Assembly (NCBI GenBank): GCA_964035575.1 | Contig: OZ037901.1 | Location: 620,001-684,000, forward strand | DNA from: Rhynchopus sp. YZ270_cl-10 | Lineage: Eukaryota; Euglenozoa; Diplonemea; Diplonemida; Diplonemidae | Direction of reading: 5' to 3' | Length of the DNA: 64,000 nt | In this document: positions 33,698 to 43,610 of the stretch, piece after piece | Layout: each line of letters starts with the position of its first letter | How positions within the stretch are numbered: position 1 is the stretch's first letter | Program-made: the position numbers and the translations under genes | The notes under the pieces: model-generated | What the model was told of the DNA's origin: nothing | Database searches by the model: none | Seen by the model: the letters and a program-made list of their open reading frames with translations, nothing else

Positions 33698-34489
33698 ATG
33701 CCGCTTTTGCAGAAGGGACTCGTGTTGGCGTCGCTTGTGGCCCTCTCCCATGCCAATGCTCCTATGACTCCTCTGACTGCTGTGGTGACCGTGACGCGTC
33801 CACCGACTCCGTCAAGTGACGCAGTCTCTGCGTCCCTCCCAATCCACCTGGAGTTCCTGTCCTCAGCAGGCAACCCTGCCTGGCCAGACATCAGCGCACC
33901 GACAGTGGTGCCCGGTGCACGTCTGCAGGACCCACCAGCACACCTGCGCCTGCTCCCAACAACGCTGTCGAACTGGGACCTTGCTGCAGGGACGGAGGTG
34001 ACGTACTCGTGCCCGAACGAGCCTTCCCTGATTGATGTGTGCGACGCATGGGTGTTCTTCTACGCATGCCCGCAGAGCTGTGTGCGCACATACCAGGGTG
34101 GCCTCCCAGGACTGCTCGCAGTGACCCCTGGATGGGAGAGGACGCAGTGCGCACCACGCTTCACAACTGGCGCACCCGGCACCTCGTTCGTGCACCCGAT
34201 GGGGAGCTTCAGGAAGCAGCTTGCACCAGGAACATCGACGACGTTCACGCTGCCTGCCAACGCAGAGTTTGTTGCCTTTGGCATTGACAAGGACGGTGTG
34301 GACTGCACGCAGCACCTCACTGTTGGTGCATGCCCTGTTGCGGGAGGACGCTGCACGTGGGACGGGTCCTCTTGCAAGAACAACAACTGCCAGGGCAGGT
34401 ACGGCCCACCACCGCCGTGCACCGAGTGCCCATGGGAGGGCCTTGTGTCGCGCCCTCCGTCCGACGGTCCCTTCACCGGCTCGCCCTAA
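33698..34489 (+). CDS. Gene B5: small secreted Cys-rich protein (last copy)
   Basis: The protein is identical to B1. This is the final B, because the sixth A is not followed by one. Confidence 0.75.
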   Translation: MPLLQKGLVLASLVALSHANAPMTPLTAVVTVTRPPTPSSDAVSASLPIHLEFLSSAGNPAWPDISAPTVVPGARLQDPPAHLRLLPTTLSNWDLAAGTEVTYSCPNEPSLIDVCDAWVFFYACPQSCVRTYQGGLPGLLAVTPGWERTQCAPRFTTGAPGTSFVHPMGSFRKQLAPGTSTTFTLPANAEFVAFGIDKDGVDCTQHLTVGACPVAGGRCTWDGSSCKNNNCQGRYGPPPPCTECPWEGLVSRPPSDGPFTGSP

Positions 34490-35208
34490 ACGTCCTCTTG
34501 ACAAAGAGGAGAACAGTGCAGCACATCGCAAGACGTGCGATGGGCACCATGCAACTTATAAACGCACAGCAAGCAACACATACCACAAGTTAATACAACA
34601 CCTTCCTTTCTCTATGACACGACATCCCTATTTACGATCTCTGCCTATGGACACATAGAGTAGAGATCTCTGGGACATTGTTTTCTTTCTTTTCGCCCAT
34701 AGCTGCAGCAACAGCACATTCCTTTCATCGATATTTTGATGACTTCACAACATTCTTTCCCTTTTGCTTGTCTTTTACCGACCGATGTGTTCTCTTCGTA
34801 GGTGCGTTTACCGCACATGGCAGGAAACGAACAGAACACAGTTTTGCTGCTTGTGTTTGTTTTCGCTTGGGTATTTATGCCTGAGTGTCAAATGACTGGT
34901 TGCAAAAGAAAAACAAAACATAGGTCCTTCATGTTCTTTAAACCAACCCTCCATCCCACCCAACCCAAACCCATCTCATCACTTATTCCCGATTTCGTCC
35001 ATCTGACTCTACACTTTTGTACATACAGCAGGCGCTCTTGCAAATTGATGCATCCCACACACTTGTGAAGATACCAACACCACAGCAAGCGGGTTAATGG
35101 ACGCGGCGTTCCTAAATGAATGCATGCGTTGGACGTACTCTCGCAAGATCTGCGCAAAACTTCCCACACGGTAACGATAGTGGCAATGATGCTGCAGGAG
35201 AGACATAT

Positions 35209-35338
35209 CTTCTCATTTTCCATTTCCAGCAAAATTCTTTCTCAAGATGTTGGGCGGGCGAAAAAGTATTCAGCGTGCCCGTGCCACTCCTGCGTGAAGA
35301 ATTGCGTTGATTTCACGGCGCGGGCGGGGTCCTGGGTA
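35209..35338 (+). pseudogene. Captured 5' fragment of the IQ-motif gene, unit 5
   Basis: Same as the unit 1 fragment, with the ATG at 35247. Confidence 0.8.
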
Positions 35339-35421
35339 AGTAAGTGTTTGGGTACGGGGGGATAACAACCCACACTCACACACAACAACAGAGACTTTTT
35401 ATTTTATTTTCCATAACAACT

Positions 35422-37050
35422 ATGTTGCGTCTCGCCCAAGTTGCGTTGCTGCTTGCGACGTTCGCAGTGGGGTCTGATGCCAAGGTGTTCTACTGGTTCA
35501 AGGCGACGAGGAACTGGCAGAAGAGCCGTGGCAAGGAGCTCGGGAGAGAGGAGTACACCATGAAGGGATGGGTGAAGGTGGACACTGGAGTGTCGAGGGA
35601 CCTTGGTTGTCTGACGTGCAACTCGCACAACCACTGCTCGATGACAGGGAACTGGGCTTCGTCCGGAACACAGAGCACGTCTGGTGCTCTGCAGCTGAGA
35701 ACCCACATGGATGCGTGGGAGGACGACAACGGTGGGAGGTGCTCGTTCAAGAAGGGGTTCTGGATCAACGATGACGACAGCCGCTGTCGCAAGGAGTGCA
35801 GCATCAACATGAAGTCCTACGCAATGGGAACAACGCACACACACAGGTGCAGCGGTGGCAACGCCTGGCTTGAGGTGCAGTTCCGTTGGTGGCCAGACAC
35901 CACGTCTGCACCGGACACACTTGCACCCCCGACGTCTGCACCCGCGACAGTTGCACCGCCAACATCTGCACCCCCCACAAGCGCACCCGCAACATCCGCG
36001 CCCGCGACCTCTGCACCCCCGACATCGGCACCGCCAACATCCGCTCCCGCGACTTCTGCACCGGACACTTCCGCACCGCCAACACCTGCCCCGACTCCGT
36101 TGTGCACAGACGGAACAGGATGGACGGACAGCCACGGCCACATGTGCGCGTTCTACATCCTGAGTGCTGTGCGCGACGCTCTGTACAACGAGACTCTTGG
36201 AGGCATCTTCTCCACCTGGACTGGCGACGACCCGTGCGTGTGGGGTGGTGTTGAGTGCTACGACGGAGAGTTTGTGTTCCGCCTCAAGCTCGGAAACGCG
36301 GAAACTCTGGCAGCAGTTGTTCCGGACCTGTCCCGCCTGACCCGCATGGTTGAGTTGAACGTGCGTGGCACCCAGATCACTGGCTTTGCTGGACTTCCCG
36401 CATCTCTGCTGGACCTTGACTTCTCGTTCACACAGATCAACGGCCCGATGCCTGCCGCTGCCACCACTGCAAAGAGGGCCGTGACTGCACGCAGTGCTGG
36501 GCTTACAGGTGAGCTCCCAGACTTCCAGGACGGCATGCGCGAGATCGACGTGAGCTTCAACAGCATGGAAGGTCCGTTCCCTTCCCTGCCTGCCGACCTG
36601 ATCAACTTCATTGCACAGAGCAACAAGTTCACTGGCCCACTCCCCGAGTGCGAGAGCTGCATGCGTGTTATTGTGAACACCAACGAGCTGACAGGGTCTC
36701 TGCGTGCCTACCCGAACCTGTGGACGGGACACTTCCAGTACAACTTCCTGAGCGGTGGACTGGACCTGACGCTCATGCCCACAGCCACATACATCGACGT
36801 GACACACAACATGCTGACCGGCACGGTGACTGACCTTCAGGACGCAGGGCTGAAGATCCAGACGCTGAAGCTCGGACACAACCAGTTTTCGGGCAGTTTC
36901 CCGTTTGCACCTGTGTCGCCTGCGCGCGTGCTGCACCGCCTTGAGCTGAACCACAACCAGCTGACGGGTGCTGAGCCCACTGCAGCGGAGACTGCTCTGG
37001 TTGCAGCTCAGGTGACGCACAACGACAACACCTTCGGTATGCGGAACTAG
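35422..37050 (+). CDS. Gene A6: secreted LRR protein, long linker (last copy)
   Basis: 542 residues, encoding the same protein as A5. The linker of thirteen repeats is at 35899-36093. It is followed by a diverged spacer that leads straight into the IQ gene. Confidence 0.85.
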   Translation: MLRLAQVALLLATFAVGSDAKVFYWFKATRNWQKSRGKELGREEYTMKGWVKVDTGVSRDLGCLTCNSHNHCSMTGNWASSGTQSTSGALQLRTHMDAWEDDNGGRCSFKKGFWINDDDSRCRKECSINMKSYAMGTTHTHRCSGGNAWLEVQFRWWPDTTSAPDTLAPPTSAPATVAPPTSAPPTSAPATSAPATSAPPTSAPPTSAPATSAPDTSAPPTPAPTPLCTDGTGWTDSHGHMCAFYILSAVRDALYNETLGGIFSTWTGDDPCVWGGVECYDGEFVFRLKLGNAETLAAVVPDLSRLTRMVELNVRGTQITGFAGLPASLLDLDFSFTQINGPMPAAATTAKRAVTARSAGLTGELPDFQDGMREIDVSFNSMEGPFPSLPADLINFIAQSNKFTGPLPECESCMRVIVNTNELTGSLRAYPNLWTGHFQYNFLSGGLDLTLMPTATYIDVTHNMLTGTVTDLQDAGLKIQTLKLGHNQFSGSFPFAPVSPARVLHRLELNHNQLTGAEPTAAETALVAAQVTHNDNTFGMRN

Positions 37051-38508
37051 TCTTCAACTTTCCCAACACACCCACACCTACCCCACAGATCAGCTGTGAT
37101 CGACGGACACCATTTTTACGCTGTCTGATCATTGACTTGAGCATCAGACATTTCCACATTGCTCCCCCTCTCGCCCTCCCTGTAGAAGGGTTCATTGTTT
37201 GTACCTAACCGGATGACTCTCTCTCTCTTGGTTGGGTGGCAGCTAGGTGCACCTGTTTATCGTTTATGACGATGCAGATCAGGGCGCCTGTGCCTGTCCA
37301 TGGTTGTACTGTAATCTCTCTCTCTCTGAAATGTGTCGCGATGCTTGCCTGTGCTGTAGTTCTGACCCCTCGGAGGGGCTCTCAGAATGACAGTGCAAAG
37401 TGTGTCAAGACAAAACGAGAGATACTTTTATTACTTTCGCTTTATTTTCCCCACCCTCCACTCTCCACCCTCAACTCTCCAGCAGTCTAATCGTGGACAG
37501 CTCGAGTGCCATTGGCTTTTGAGCGTCCGTCCGTGTACTGCTGATACTTTTCCCTTCCCCACCTGCCACTGTGTTTCTGGTGTTTGAAAATAGTTGACGT
37601 AGGCACACACTGCACGTGGCTGTGTTGATGTGGCCACGAAAGGCTTTTATGCTATTTTACTTTGTACCAGTGGGCGTGGTGTACCCCTTCCCCTTACATC
37701 GTATTTTCGCTTTATCCGACAGAATAATGTAACATCTGTGCTTCGCAGGTGTTACGTTATTTGTTTTCCTGTTGTTTGTTCCGCTTTGAGCATCATGTGA
37801 AAACGTCTGAACCAGACACAGGCACTTGTATTTAACCTTGCCACGCAAGGTGAGGTTCTTGCAATGTCTGTGCCTGGAGAGGACCTCTTCGCAGTGTCTC
37901 AGCGAACACCTGTTTCTCTCTTTTTTCCTGCAGATCGAAATCCCAATCCCTCGCTGTACTCCTGGGTTAATTTGGTCGATGCCGTCTTTCTCTTGACAGC
38001 ATACTGTTTTTATTTTCATTTCCCCTCGCTCTCTTTTCATCCTGCCTACCCTGTCTTCCACGTCAAGGTGTACATTCAGGATATTTTTTTATGACATACA
38101 GTACACATATTTGAGTACCTTCGTGTAAACGTATGCCAAGTTTTGTACCCGTTCTGTACTCACGCACAGGAGACAGCAAGTAACACTGCTACCTTCCTGG
38201 GCTCGAACAATCAGGCTGTGCATCACCAGCACGTTAACGCATCAAATAACAACTAGAAAGGGGGGGGTGACACTTTTTTTTGAAAATCTCACAAGATGCA
38301 TACGCTTTCTCTTCTGTAAAACGCACAGCGCTACCACCAAGGCCTCTTGTATCTATTGCGACACAGTGCAGAACACGAAGACATCGTCCTCCCACACACG
38401 GCATGTATCCATCCTTCATAGGTGGCCACACCCAACCTCAACGCTGACTGCACTGTGTGTATTATATTTCTCCTCTCATTTTCCTTTTCCAGAAAAAAAA
38501 AAATCAAA
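37051..38508. other. Diverged terminal spacer between A6 and the IQ gene
   Basis: This matches the A-to-B spacers up to ~38303 but with about ten differences: substitutions, an extra ~15 bp near 37455-37485 (a local CACCCTC/ACTCTCC duplication) and a 1-base loss near 37662. After ~38303 it is unique. No gene is seen. The CTCATTTTCC string at ~38474 starts homology to the captured fragments in the units. Confidence 0.7.
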
Positions 38509-41500
38509 ATGTTGGGCGGGCGAAAAAGGATGCAGCGTGCCCGCGCCGCCCCTGCGCGAAGAAACGTTAATTTCACGGCGCGGGCGGGGTCCGGGGTGCG
38601 GGGTAGTATGGTTTCTGAGGGCAGCGGTGTAGGGACGGATGATGACTCGTCTTCGGTCGCGTCGTCTGTGGTGTGCGACTGGAATCGGACGGATGAGGCA
38701 GAATTTATTCTGCTGAAGACGTACACTCCGCAGCAGTTAAACCTGATTCGCAGGCTGCAACGAGCCACGCGGTGCTTTCTTGCAGTGATACACACAGAAA
38801 CCTATAAGAGTGAGGTGACGTGCTGTCAGGAGGTGCGCATTGCGGCAGAGAACGCTGAGGATGCTGCGTCTGCGACCATTCAGAGGAAGGTACGCAGTCT
38901 CGCTGCCAAGCAGACGCTCGCCACAAAGAAGCAGTCGCTCTTCTCCCATAACATATCGCGTGAGAACACAGAGACCCTCGAGGATGTGTCTGCTCTAAAA
39001 TTGCAGGGCTTCATGCGTCAGGCCCGTTCCTTCCGTGAAGTTAAAGAGCGCAAGGTGGTGCACGACGCCCTAGCCGAATCAATCAACGAAGTGGCCTTCC
39101 GTATTGAGCAGACCCATGCGGCCAAGATCCTGCAACGGAATTGGACAGAACGAAAACGGCGGGCTTGGCTTGCAAAGCGGACCGCAAAGGTAAGGATTCT
39201 GCAGAGGTGGTGGCGGCGGGTATTGAAAGTGCCGGAGGTGCTGATGGTGCAGTGCTTTGCACGGACGTGCCTGATGGCGCGGTGGGCAAGGGCAAACTTT
39301 CTCATGAAGTGTGAACGCATACAGCGCTGTTGGCGTGTGTATGTCGCATGCGAAGCACTGCGGAAGCAACGCCACGTGGTTTGCTTTGGAGAGGCGGCTC
39401 GTCTGCGGCAGGAACAGCTGGGCCTGCTCGCACTGCGTCGTGCGACGCTCGTGGTGCAACGTTCTCTCCGGGCACGTGGCGCGCGGGTTATCAGAGCACA
39501 ACGTGGTCGACGCAAAACACAGCAACGCAACGACGGAGTCAACGTTGTATTGGTGCAGCGCTTCTGCAGGTGTGCCCTGGCGGTGATGCGGGTGCGAGGC
39601 ATGTGGAGGGAGAGGTGTGATGTGCACGCGACAGTGGTGCAGATGTTTTGCCGTTCACAATGTTCGTACATCCTTGCCGTGCAGCAGCTCTGTGCGATAC
39701 GCATTCAGAAGACGTTCCGTGGGTTTCTCTCACGCGCGAGGCTTGAAATGGCGAGGCAGGCAGAGAACGTACACGTTTCAGAGGTGCTTGACTTCTGGCG
39801 TGACAAGCTTGCCCACAGGCGTGCGGCAGTCAGCATACAGGCGCTCTTGCGTGGACATGCGTTGCGAAGGAAGCTTGCCTTGCTGCGACGTTGGTTTTCT
39901 GCGCTCCCAGATATCAGAAAGCACTCCTTCCGAGCAGCAACGGCGCACACAGCGATTGACACGCGCTGTGCAGTGGAGAACGGGGCAGACCCGCGTCTAG
40001 CCTTAGTGATACATGCCTTTGTGCGTACCAAACAGAGTTGTGTGCGTGTCGCCCGCAAGTACGCCATCTTACAGAACAGGGTGCGGCAAGCAGAGACCTA
40101 CACCAGACAGGACCGTGCGGCCGTTGTCATACAGAAGTGTGCGCGTGGCTGGCTTGGCTATTTCCGCTTTCTAGATGTGCAGGAGGCACTTGCATTGCTG
40201 CTCGAGTGCAGGCCAGAAAACCAGCCTACCCATGCCTCCGTCATACCCACACGAGCTACAAGGCCAGCGCCCCTCCACCCAGACACCATGCATGACCAGA
40301 ACCTTATAACTCCATCCACAGGCGCTCGCAAGGTGTCGGGCGACTACTTTACCCCCACAAAGTCGCAAGCACGCCGCAAGCTCTCCGACAGGTCAGAGAT
40401 GTCCAACGACCGGCGCGATCTTGCCTACACCTTCCTCACAACGTCGTCCTTCAGTCAGCAGTTCTCAGTGACAGAGCGCGCCCACCATGTGCACAGCATC
40501 CTGCACGACCCCCCGGAGTGCATCCTCAGGAACGAGACGATCTCGTCGTACGGCTTCTCCTACACGGCCCACCTGCCGTCGTTCTACGGGCAGTACTACA
40601 TTGAAGAAAAGGCGATCGTGATTCAGACGTTGCTGCGGAAGCGGAATGCACGCCGTGTGTACCTTAGGCGCAAACGTGACCTTCGCGTTGCATGGAATGC
40701 ACGTGTCGTGCACGAGCGTGCGACAGTAAACATACGGCGCGGGCAACAGAACAGCCCTGTTGGTGAAATGTCACCCCCAACTAACCTACGGTCGGCATCG
40801 TCGTCGCGCGCATTGACAAAGAAGTCGTCGATGCACAACCCAGAGACGGCGCCCATCACGCGCACGAAGTCCGTCATGTTCAGCATGCCACGCGACGCCA
40901 GCAAGTCCACAATCACCAAACTCGACTCACACACCCTCAAAGACATGTACGTCAACGTGCCCTCCAACGGAGTTAGTGATGCGCATGCTGGCACATCCAA
41001 GACGGTGTGCCAGCTCAACGCCGTCGCGAACCCCTCCCATCACACCTGCAAGGATGGGGGGGGACAAATTGGGGACAACCTCCGCGAGGTGCTCATGGGG
41101 TCAATGCAGCTCTCCGTCGAGCCAACAGATCTGAACAACGAATCCGAAAATTTGAGTGAGGGGACAAACCCGTGGACCCCACACATTGCTGCCGGCCGGG
41201 TGGCAGGTGTGACTGCGTCGCGTACAATCGGAGTTGTCGACATCCCAAAGCTGGACATCCTGGGATTGCCAGAATTCGATCCGTCTGTGTTGGTCTCTGA
41301 GTATGCACCGACGCCTACTAGCAGGAACAGCGGTGGGAGTGGCACGCGGGATACGACAGAGAAGACCGATGTTGTGACGGATGCGTCGGAGATTCTAGAT
41401 AGCGCAGATCAGAACACGGACGAAGCGACAGGGCAGGAGGCAAGGCTTGAGACTGCGTTGCAGACCATGCCAGAGGCTTTGCCGGATACGGAAGACACTG

Positions 41501-43299
41501 AACAGCATACTGCTCCAGAGAACACTGCCGAGACGGAGACTGAGCAAGAGACAGACAATGCGCCAGAGACGGTGCCTGAGACCGAACCTGATGCTGCGCC
41601 AGAAGTCGAGCCAGAAACTGTCCCAGAGGCTGAACCAGAGGTTATGACCGAGACCGAGCCTGCTAGTGTGCCAGAGGTTGAACAAGAAACAACGCCAGAG
41701 GCGGAGGTTGAACCAGAGGTTGATGAAGTGAATGCAGACAGGTCGTCGGAGACCGCACTGGACACGGAGACTGCGCCAGAGACCAGCAGTGCTCCAGAGA
41801 CAGAGGTACAGACAGAGGCGAGGACATCGGTGTGCCTCTTGGGGAGGCCCTTGCAGCTTGCGCAGAAGTACTTCCCTCGGTGGCGTGCAAGGCAGATTCT
41901 TCTCTCACAACGTGCGCGTGTACAGGCTGCGACTGAGCGGCGTGTTGCCTTTGAGCATCCAAGGCTGAGGCTGCCCCGCTCCCTGCGAACATGCGACCTG
42001 CAGATGGTCATCTCTGTTGGAAAGTTTGGCACACATGTGCAGTGCCTTCAGCGTGCGGTGCGGTGCATGGCTGCACGGAAGAAGCTAACGGCACTGCGGG
42101 AAGCGGTTGCGGAGGAGGTGGTACGGAGGATGGACTACGAACACAAAGTGGTGGAGCTGGAGATGCGGGCTGTCAACTGCTCTGTTCTGCTGCTGCAGAA
42201 GGTGCGGCGTGGTGTGCTTGCACGGGCAGAGGCGCGCAAATGGAGGCGACGCCGCCTTAAGGCAACCTTGGAATTCCGAGAACAGTCCTCCATGTGGTCC
42301 GAGGACTGCCTCCCACGGCAGCAGTCTGCTATCATCATTCAACAGGCGTGGAAATGCGCTGCCGCACGCAGCGAGCTCATCAAACGCGCCAAAGCACACC
42401 ACACAAAGCAGGTCGCGCTTTTCCTCTGCGAACACCACTACGCAGCTGCAGCGATACAACACCGATGGCGGATGTGGATTGCATGGAAACGTCCGGCACA
42501 CATTCCCGTCTTACAGATCCAATGCTGGTGGCGAATTCAGACGAAAAAGCGCAAAAATCGACGCGACAAAGCGGCACGTCTCATGACACGGTGTTTCAAA
42601 CGTGGCGTGCAGGTCCTCAAGAAACGCCGTGCTGTGGCATGCATACAACTTCACTGGCGGCTTCACCTCCGGAGGAAGCATCGCAACCGAGAAATATCGA
42701 GGTGGCTTCTCATTCAAGACATGGTGCAGAGTGCGGCTGCGGTCATGCTGCAGAAGGCGTGGCGGTATTGGAAATACCACAGCCAGCAGGATCTGCTGCG
42801 AGCGCAGATCACCAGCGACTGGGCGTGCACCATTGCACACTATGCGTACAGCTTTCAACGGGGCCTGCCTGCCTTTGTCACAAACGATGTTGCGTTGTGC
42901 GTGCTCAACCCTTACATGAAGCGTGTCTCACAGCTATGGCGGAAGGAGGAGGCTGCAAGAGGGGAGTTGCAGCAGCGCTTCGCTGAGGAGATGTGCCACT
43001 CGGCAGATCTCATACGCACGCAGAAGCGGCGCAGGTTGCACAGCAGGTTTGCGCAGACGCTTGCCGCATTAAGGCAGAACGAAGGCAATCTGCGTACAGA
43101 AGACCTCACGTCACTCCTCTGGCATTGCGACAAAATACCTGTCCCAAAACCCCCCAGCGCAGCACGCACCTACACCTCATACACGAGACGGTGCATTTCA
43201 TCGAAGAAGAAGCCAGGCTTCGGGCTCTCCAGAAGGATGCTTGACAACGCAAAAATGCATTCGCGCTACGAAGTCATGCAAAAGCCCTGTGGGTTTTGA
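38509..43299 (+). CDS. Large multi-IQ calmodulin-binding protein
   Basis: Single-exon gene encoding 1596 residues. Residues ~120-550 hold about a dozen IQ or IQ-like helices (for example ATIQRKVRSLA, IRIQKTFRGFLSRAR, VSIQALLRGHALRRK and VVIQKCARGWLGYFR). Residues ~1117-1427 hold at least five more (IIIQQAWKCAAARSE, AAIQHRWRMW, LQIQCWWRIQTKKRK, MLQKAWRYW). IQ motifs bind calmodulin or related EF-hand light chains, so a cytoskeletal or flagellar scaffold role in the style of ASPM is an inference. Between the blocks is a Ser/Thr-rich region and an acidic stretch (~1005-1100) of degenerate 6-residue PETEPE-type repeats. No motor domain is present. The start at 38509 (CAAAATG) is preferred over the in-frame ATG at 38422, because the copies of this 5' end in the array align with it. 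There is no membrane segment. Confidence 0.85.
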   Translation: MLGGRKRMQRARAAPARRNVNFTARAGSGVRGSMVSEGSGVGTDDDSSSVASSVVCDWNRTDEAEFILLKTYTPQQLNLIRRLQRATRCFLAVIHTETYKSEVTCCQEVRIAAENAEDAASATIQRKVRSLAAKQTLATKKQSLFSHNISRENTETLEDVSALKLQGFMRQARSFREVKERKVVHDALAESINEVAFRIEQTHAAKILQRNWTERKRRAWLAKRTAKVRILQRWWRRVLKVPEVLMVQCFARTCLMARWARANFLMKCERIQRCWRVYVACEALRKQRHVVCFGEAARLRQEQLGLLALRRATLVVQRSLRARGARVIRAQRGRRKTQQRNDGVNVVLVQRFCRCALAVMRVRGMWRERCDVHATVVQMFCRSQCSYILAVQQLCAIRIQKTFRGFLSRARLEMARQAENVHVSEVLDFWRDKLAHRRAAVSIQALLRGHALRRKLALLRRWFSALPDIRKHSFRAATAHTAIDTRCAVENGADPRLALVIHAFVRTKQSCVRVARKYAILQNRVRQAETYTRQDRAAVVIQKCARGWLGYFRFLDVQEALALLLECRPENQPTHASVIPTRATRPAPLHPDTMHDQNLITPSTGARKVSGDYFTPTKSQARRKLSDRSEMSNDRRDLAYTFLTTSSFSQQFSVTERAHHVHSILHDPPECILRNETISSYGFSYTAHLPSFYGQYYIEEKAIVIQTLLRKRNARRVYLRRKRDLRVAWNARVVHERATVNIRRGQQNSPVGEMSPPTNLRSASSSRALTKKSSMHNPETAPITRTKSVMFSMPRDASKSTITKLDSHTLKDMYVNVPSNGVSDAHAGTSKTVCQLNAVANPSHHTCKDGGGQIGDNLREVLMGSMQLSVEPTDLNNESENLSEGTNPWTPHIAAGRVAGVTASRTIGVVDIPKLDILGLPEFDPSVLVSEYAPTPTSRNSGGSGTRDTTEKTDVVTDASEILDSADQNTDEATGQEARLETALQTMPEALPDTEDTEQHTAPENTAETETEQETDNAPETVPETEPDAAPEVEPETVPEAEPEVMTETEPASVPEVEQETTPEAEVEPEVDEVNADRSSETALDTETAPETSSAPETEVQTEARTSVCLLGRPLQLAQKYFPRWRARQILLSQRARVQAATERRVAFEHPRLRLPRSLRTCDLQMVISVGKFGTHVQCLQRAVRCMAARKKLTALREAVAEEVVRRMDYEHKVVELEMRAVNCSVLLLQKVRRGVLARAEARKWRRRRLKATLEFREQSSMWSEDCLPRQQSAIIIQQAWKCAAARSELIKRAKAHHTKQVALFLCEHHYAAAAIQHRWRMWIAWKRPAHIPVLQIQCWWRIQTKKRKNRRDKAARLMTRCFKRGVQVLKKRRAVACIQLHWRLHLRRKHRNREISRWLLIQDMVQSAAAVMLQKAWRYWKYHSQQDLLRAQITSDWACTIAHYAYSFQRGLPAFVTNDVALCVLNPYMKRVSQLWRKEEAARGELQQRFAEEMCHSADLIRTQKRRRLHSRFAQTLAALRQNEGNLRTEDLTSLLWHCDKIPVPKPPSAARTYTSYTRRCISSKKKPGFGLSRRMLDNAKMHSRYEVMQKPCGF

Positions 43300-43610
43300 T
43301 TCACATACAAAACTCCATAGGGTGCAAAAGGTGAAAGCGTCGAGGCTTAAGTTCATCTTTTGCTTTGAAGACAAAAGGCAACCCTTTTAACAAAGGGGGT
43401 CAAAAAAAAAATGCCCTCGAATTTTATCTCAGAAAAGTATATTCAAATTTCTCCTTTTTTGTTTTTTTTTTTTTTGCTTATTTGCAGGCATCTGTCGAAG
43501 TGTCTATCACAACCTATCAGTCTTCCCCCCTCAACAAATTCCCCAAAACTTCATTCCAACAGAAACACAAAAAACAATGAAGAGGCGGAAGAGGTAAAAC
43601 AAACCTCCGA
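43300..43610. other. Short intergenic spacer
   Basis: No gene. A single family I half-motif (GGCTTAAGTTCATC) lies at ~43351, followed by A/T tracts and the leader of the next gene. Confidence 0.6.

Larger units (their letters stand above)
11072..38303 (+). repeat. Tandem array of a 4.84-kb two-gene cassette (5 full units plus a partial)
   Basis: Units counted from one gene A start codon to the next are 11167-16020 (4854 bp), 16021-20859, 20860-25698 and 25699-30537 (each 4839 bp), 30538-35421 (4884 bp), then a partial from 35422 to ~38303. All length differences are multiples of 15 bp and come from the coding minisatellite in gene A. Units are direct repeats and look nearly identical even between genes. 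The 3' spacer of the last, partial unit is visibly diverged. The left edge is where TCCTGGGTA homology begins; the right edge is where sequence after ACAAGATGCATAC stops matching. Confidence 0.95.

Noticed and set aside
11072-38303. The array as a CRISPR-like or satellite repeat
   Set aside because: Units are 4.84 kb and contain two full protein genes; there are no short repeat-spacer units.
11072-38303. The array as a pure assembly artefact
   Set aside because: Units differ in minisatellite length and silent sites, one spacer is diverged, and the last unit lacks gene B; a simple duplication error would not give that. True copy number still needs read depth.
41409-42032. A 207-codon minus-strand frame of Ser/Val/Gly repeats
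   Set aside because: It is the antisense of the acidic repeat tract in the IQ gene.
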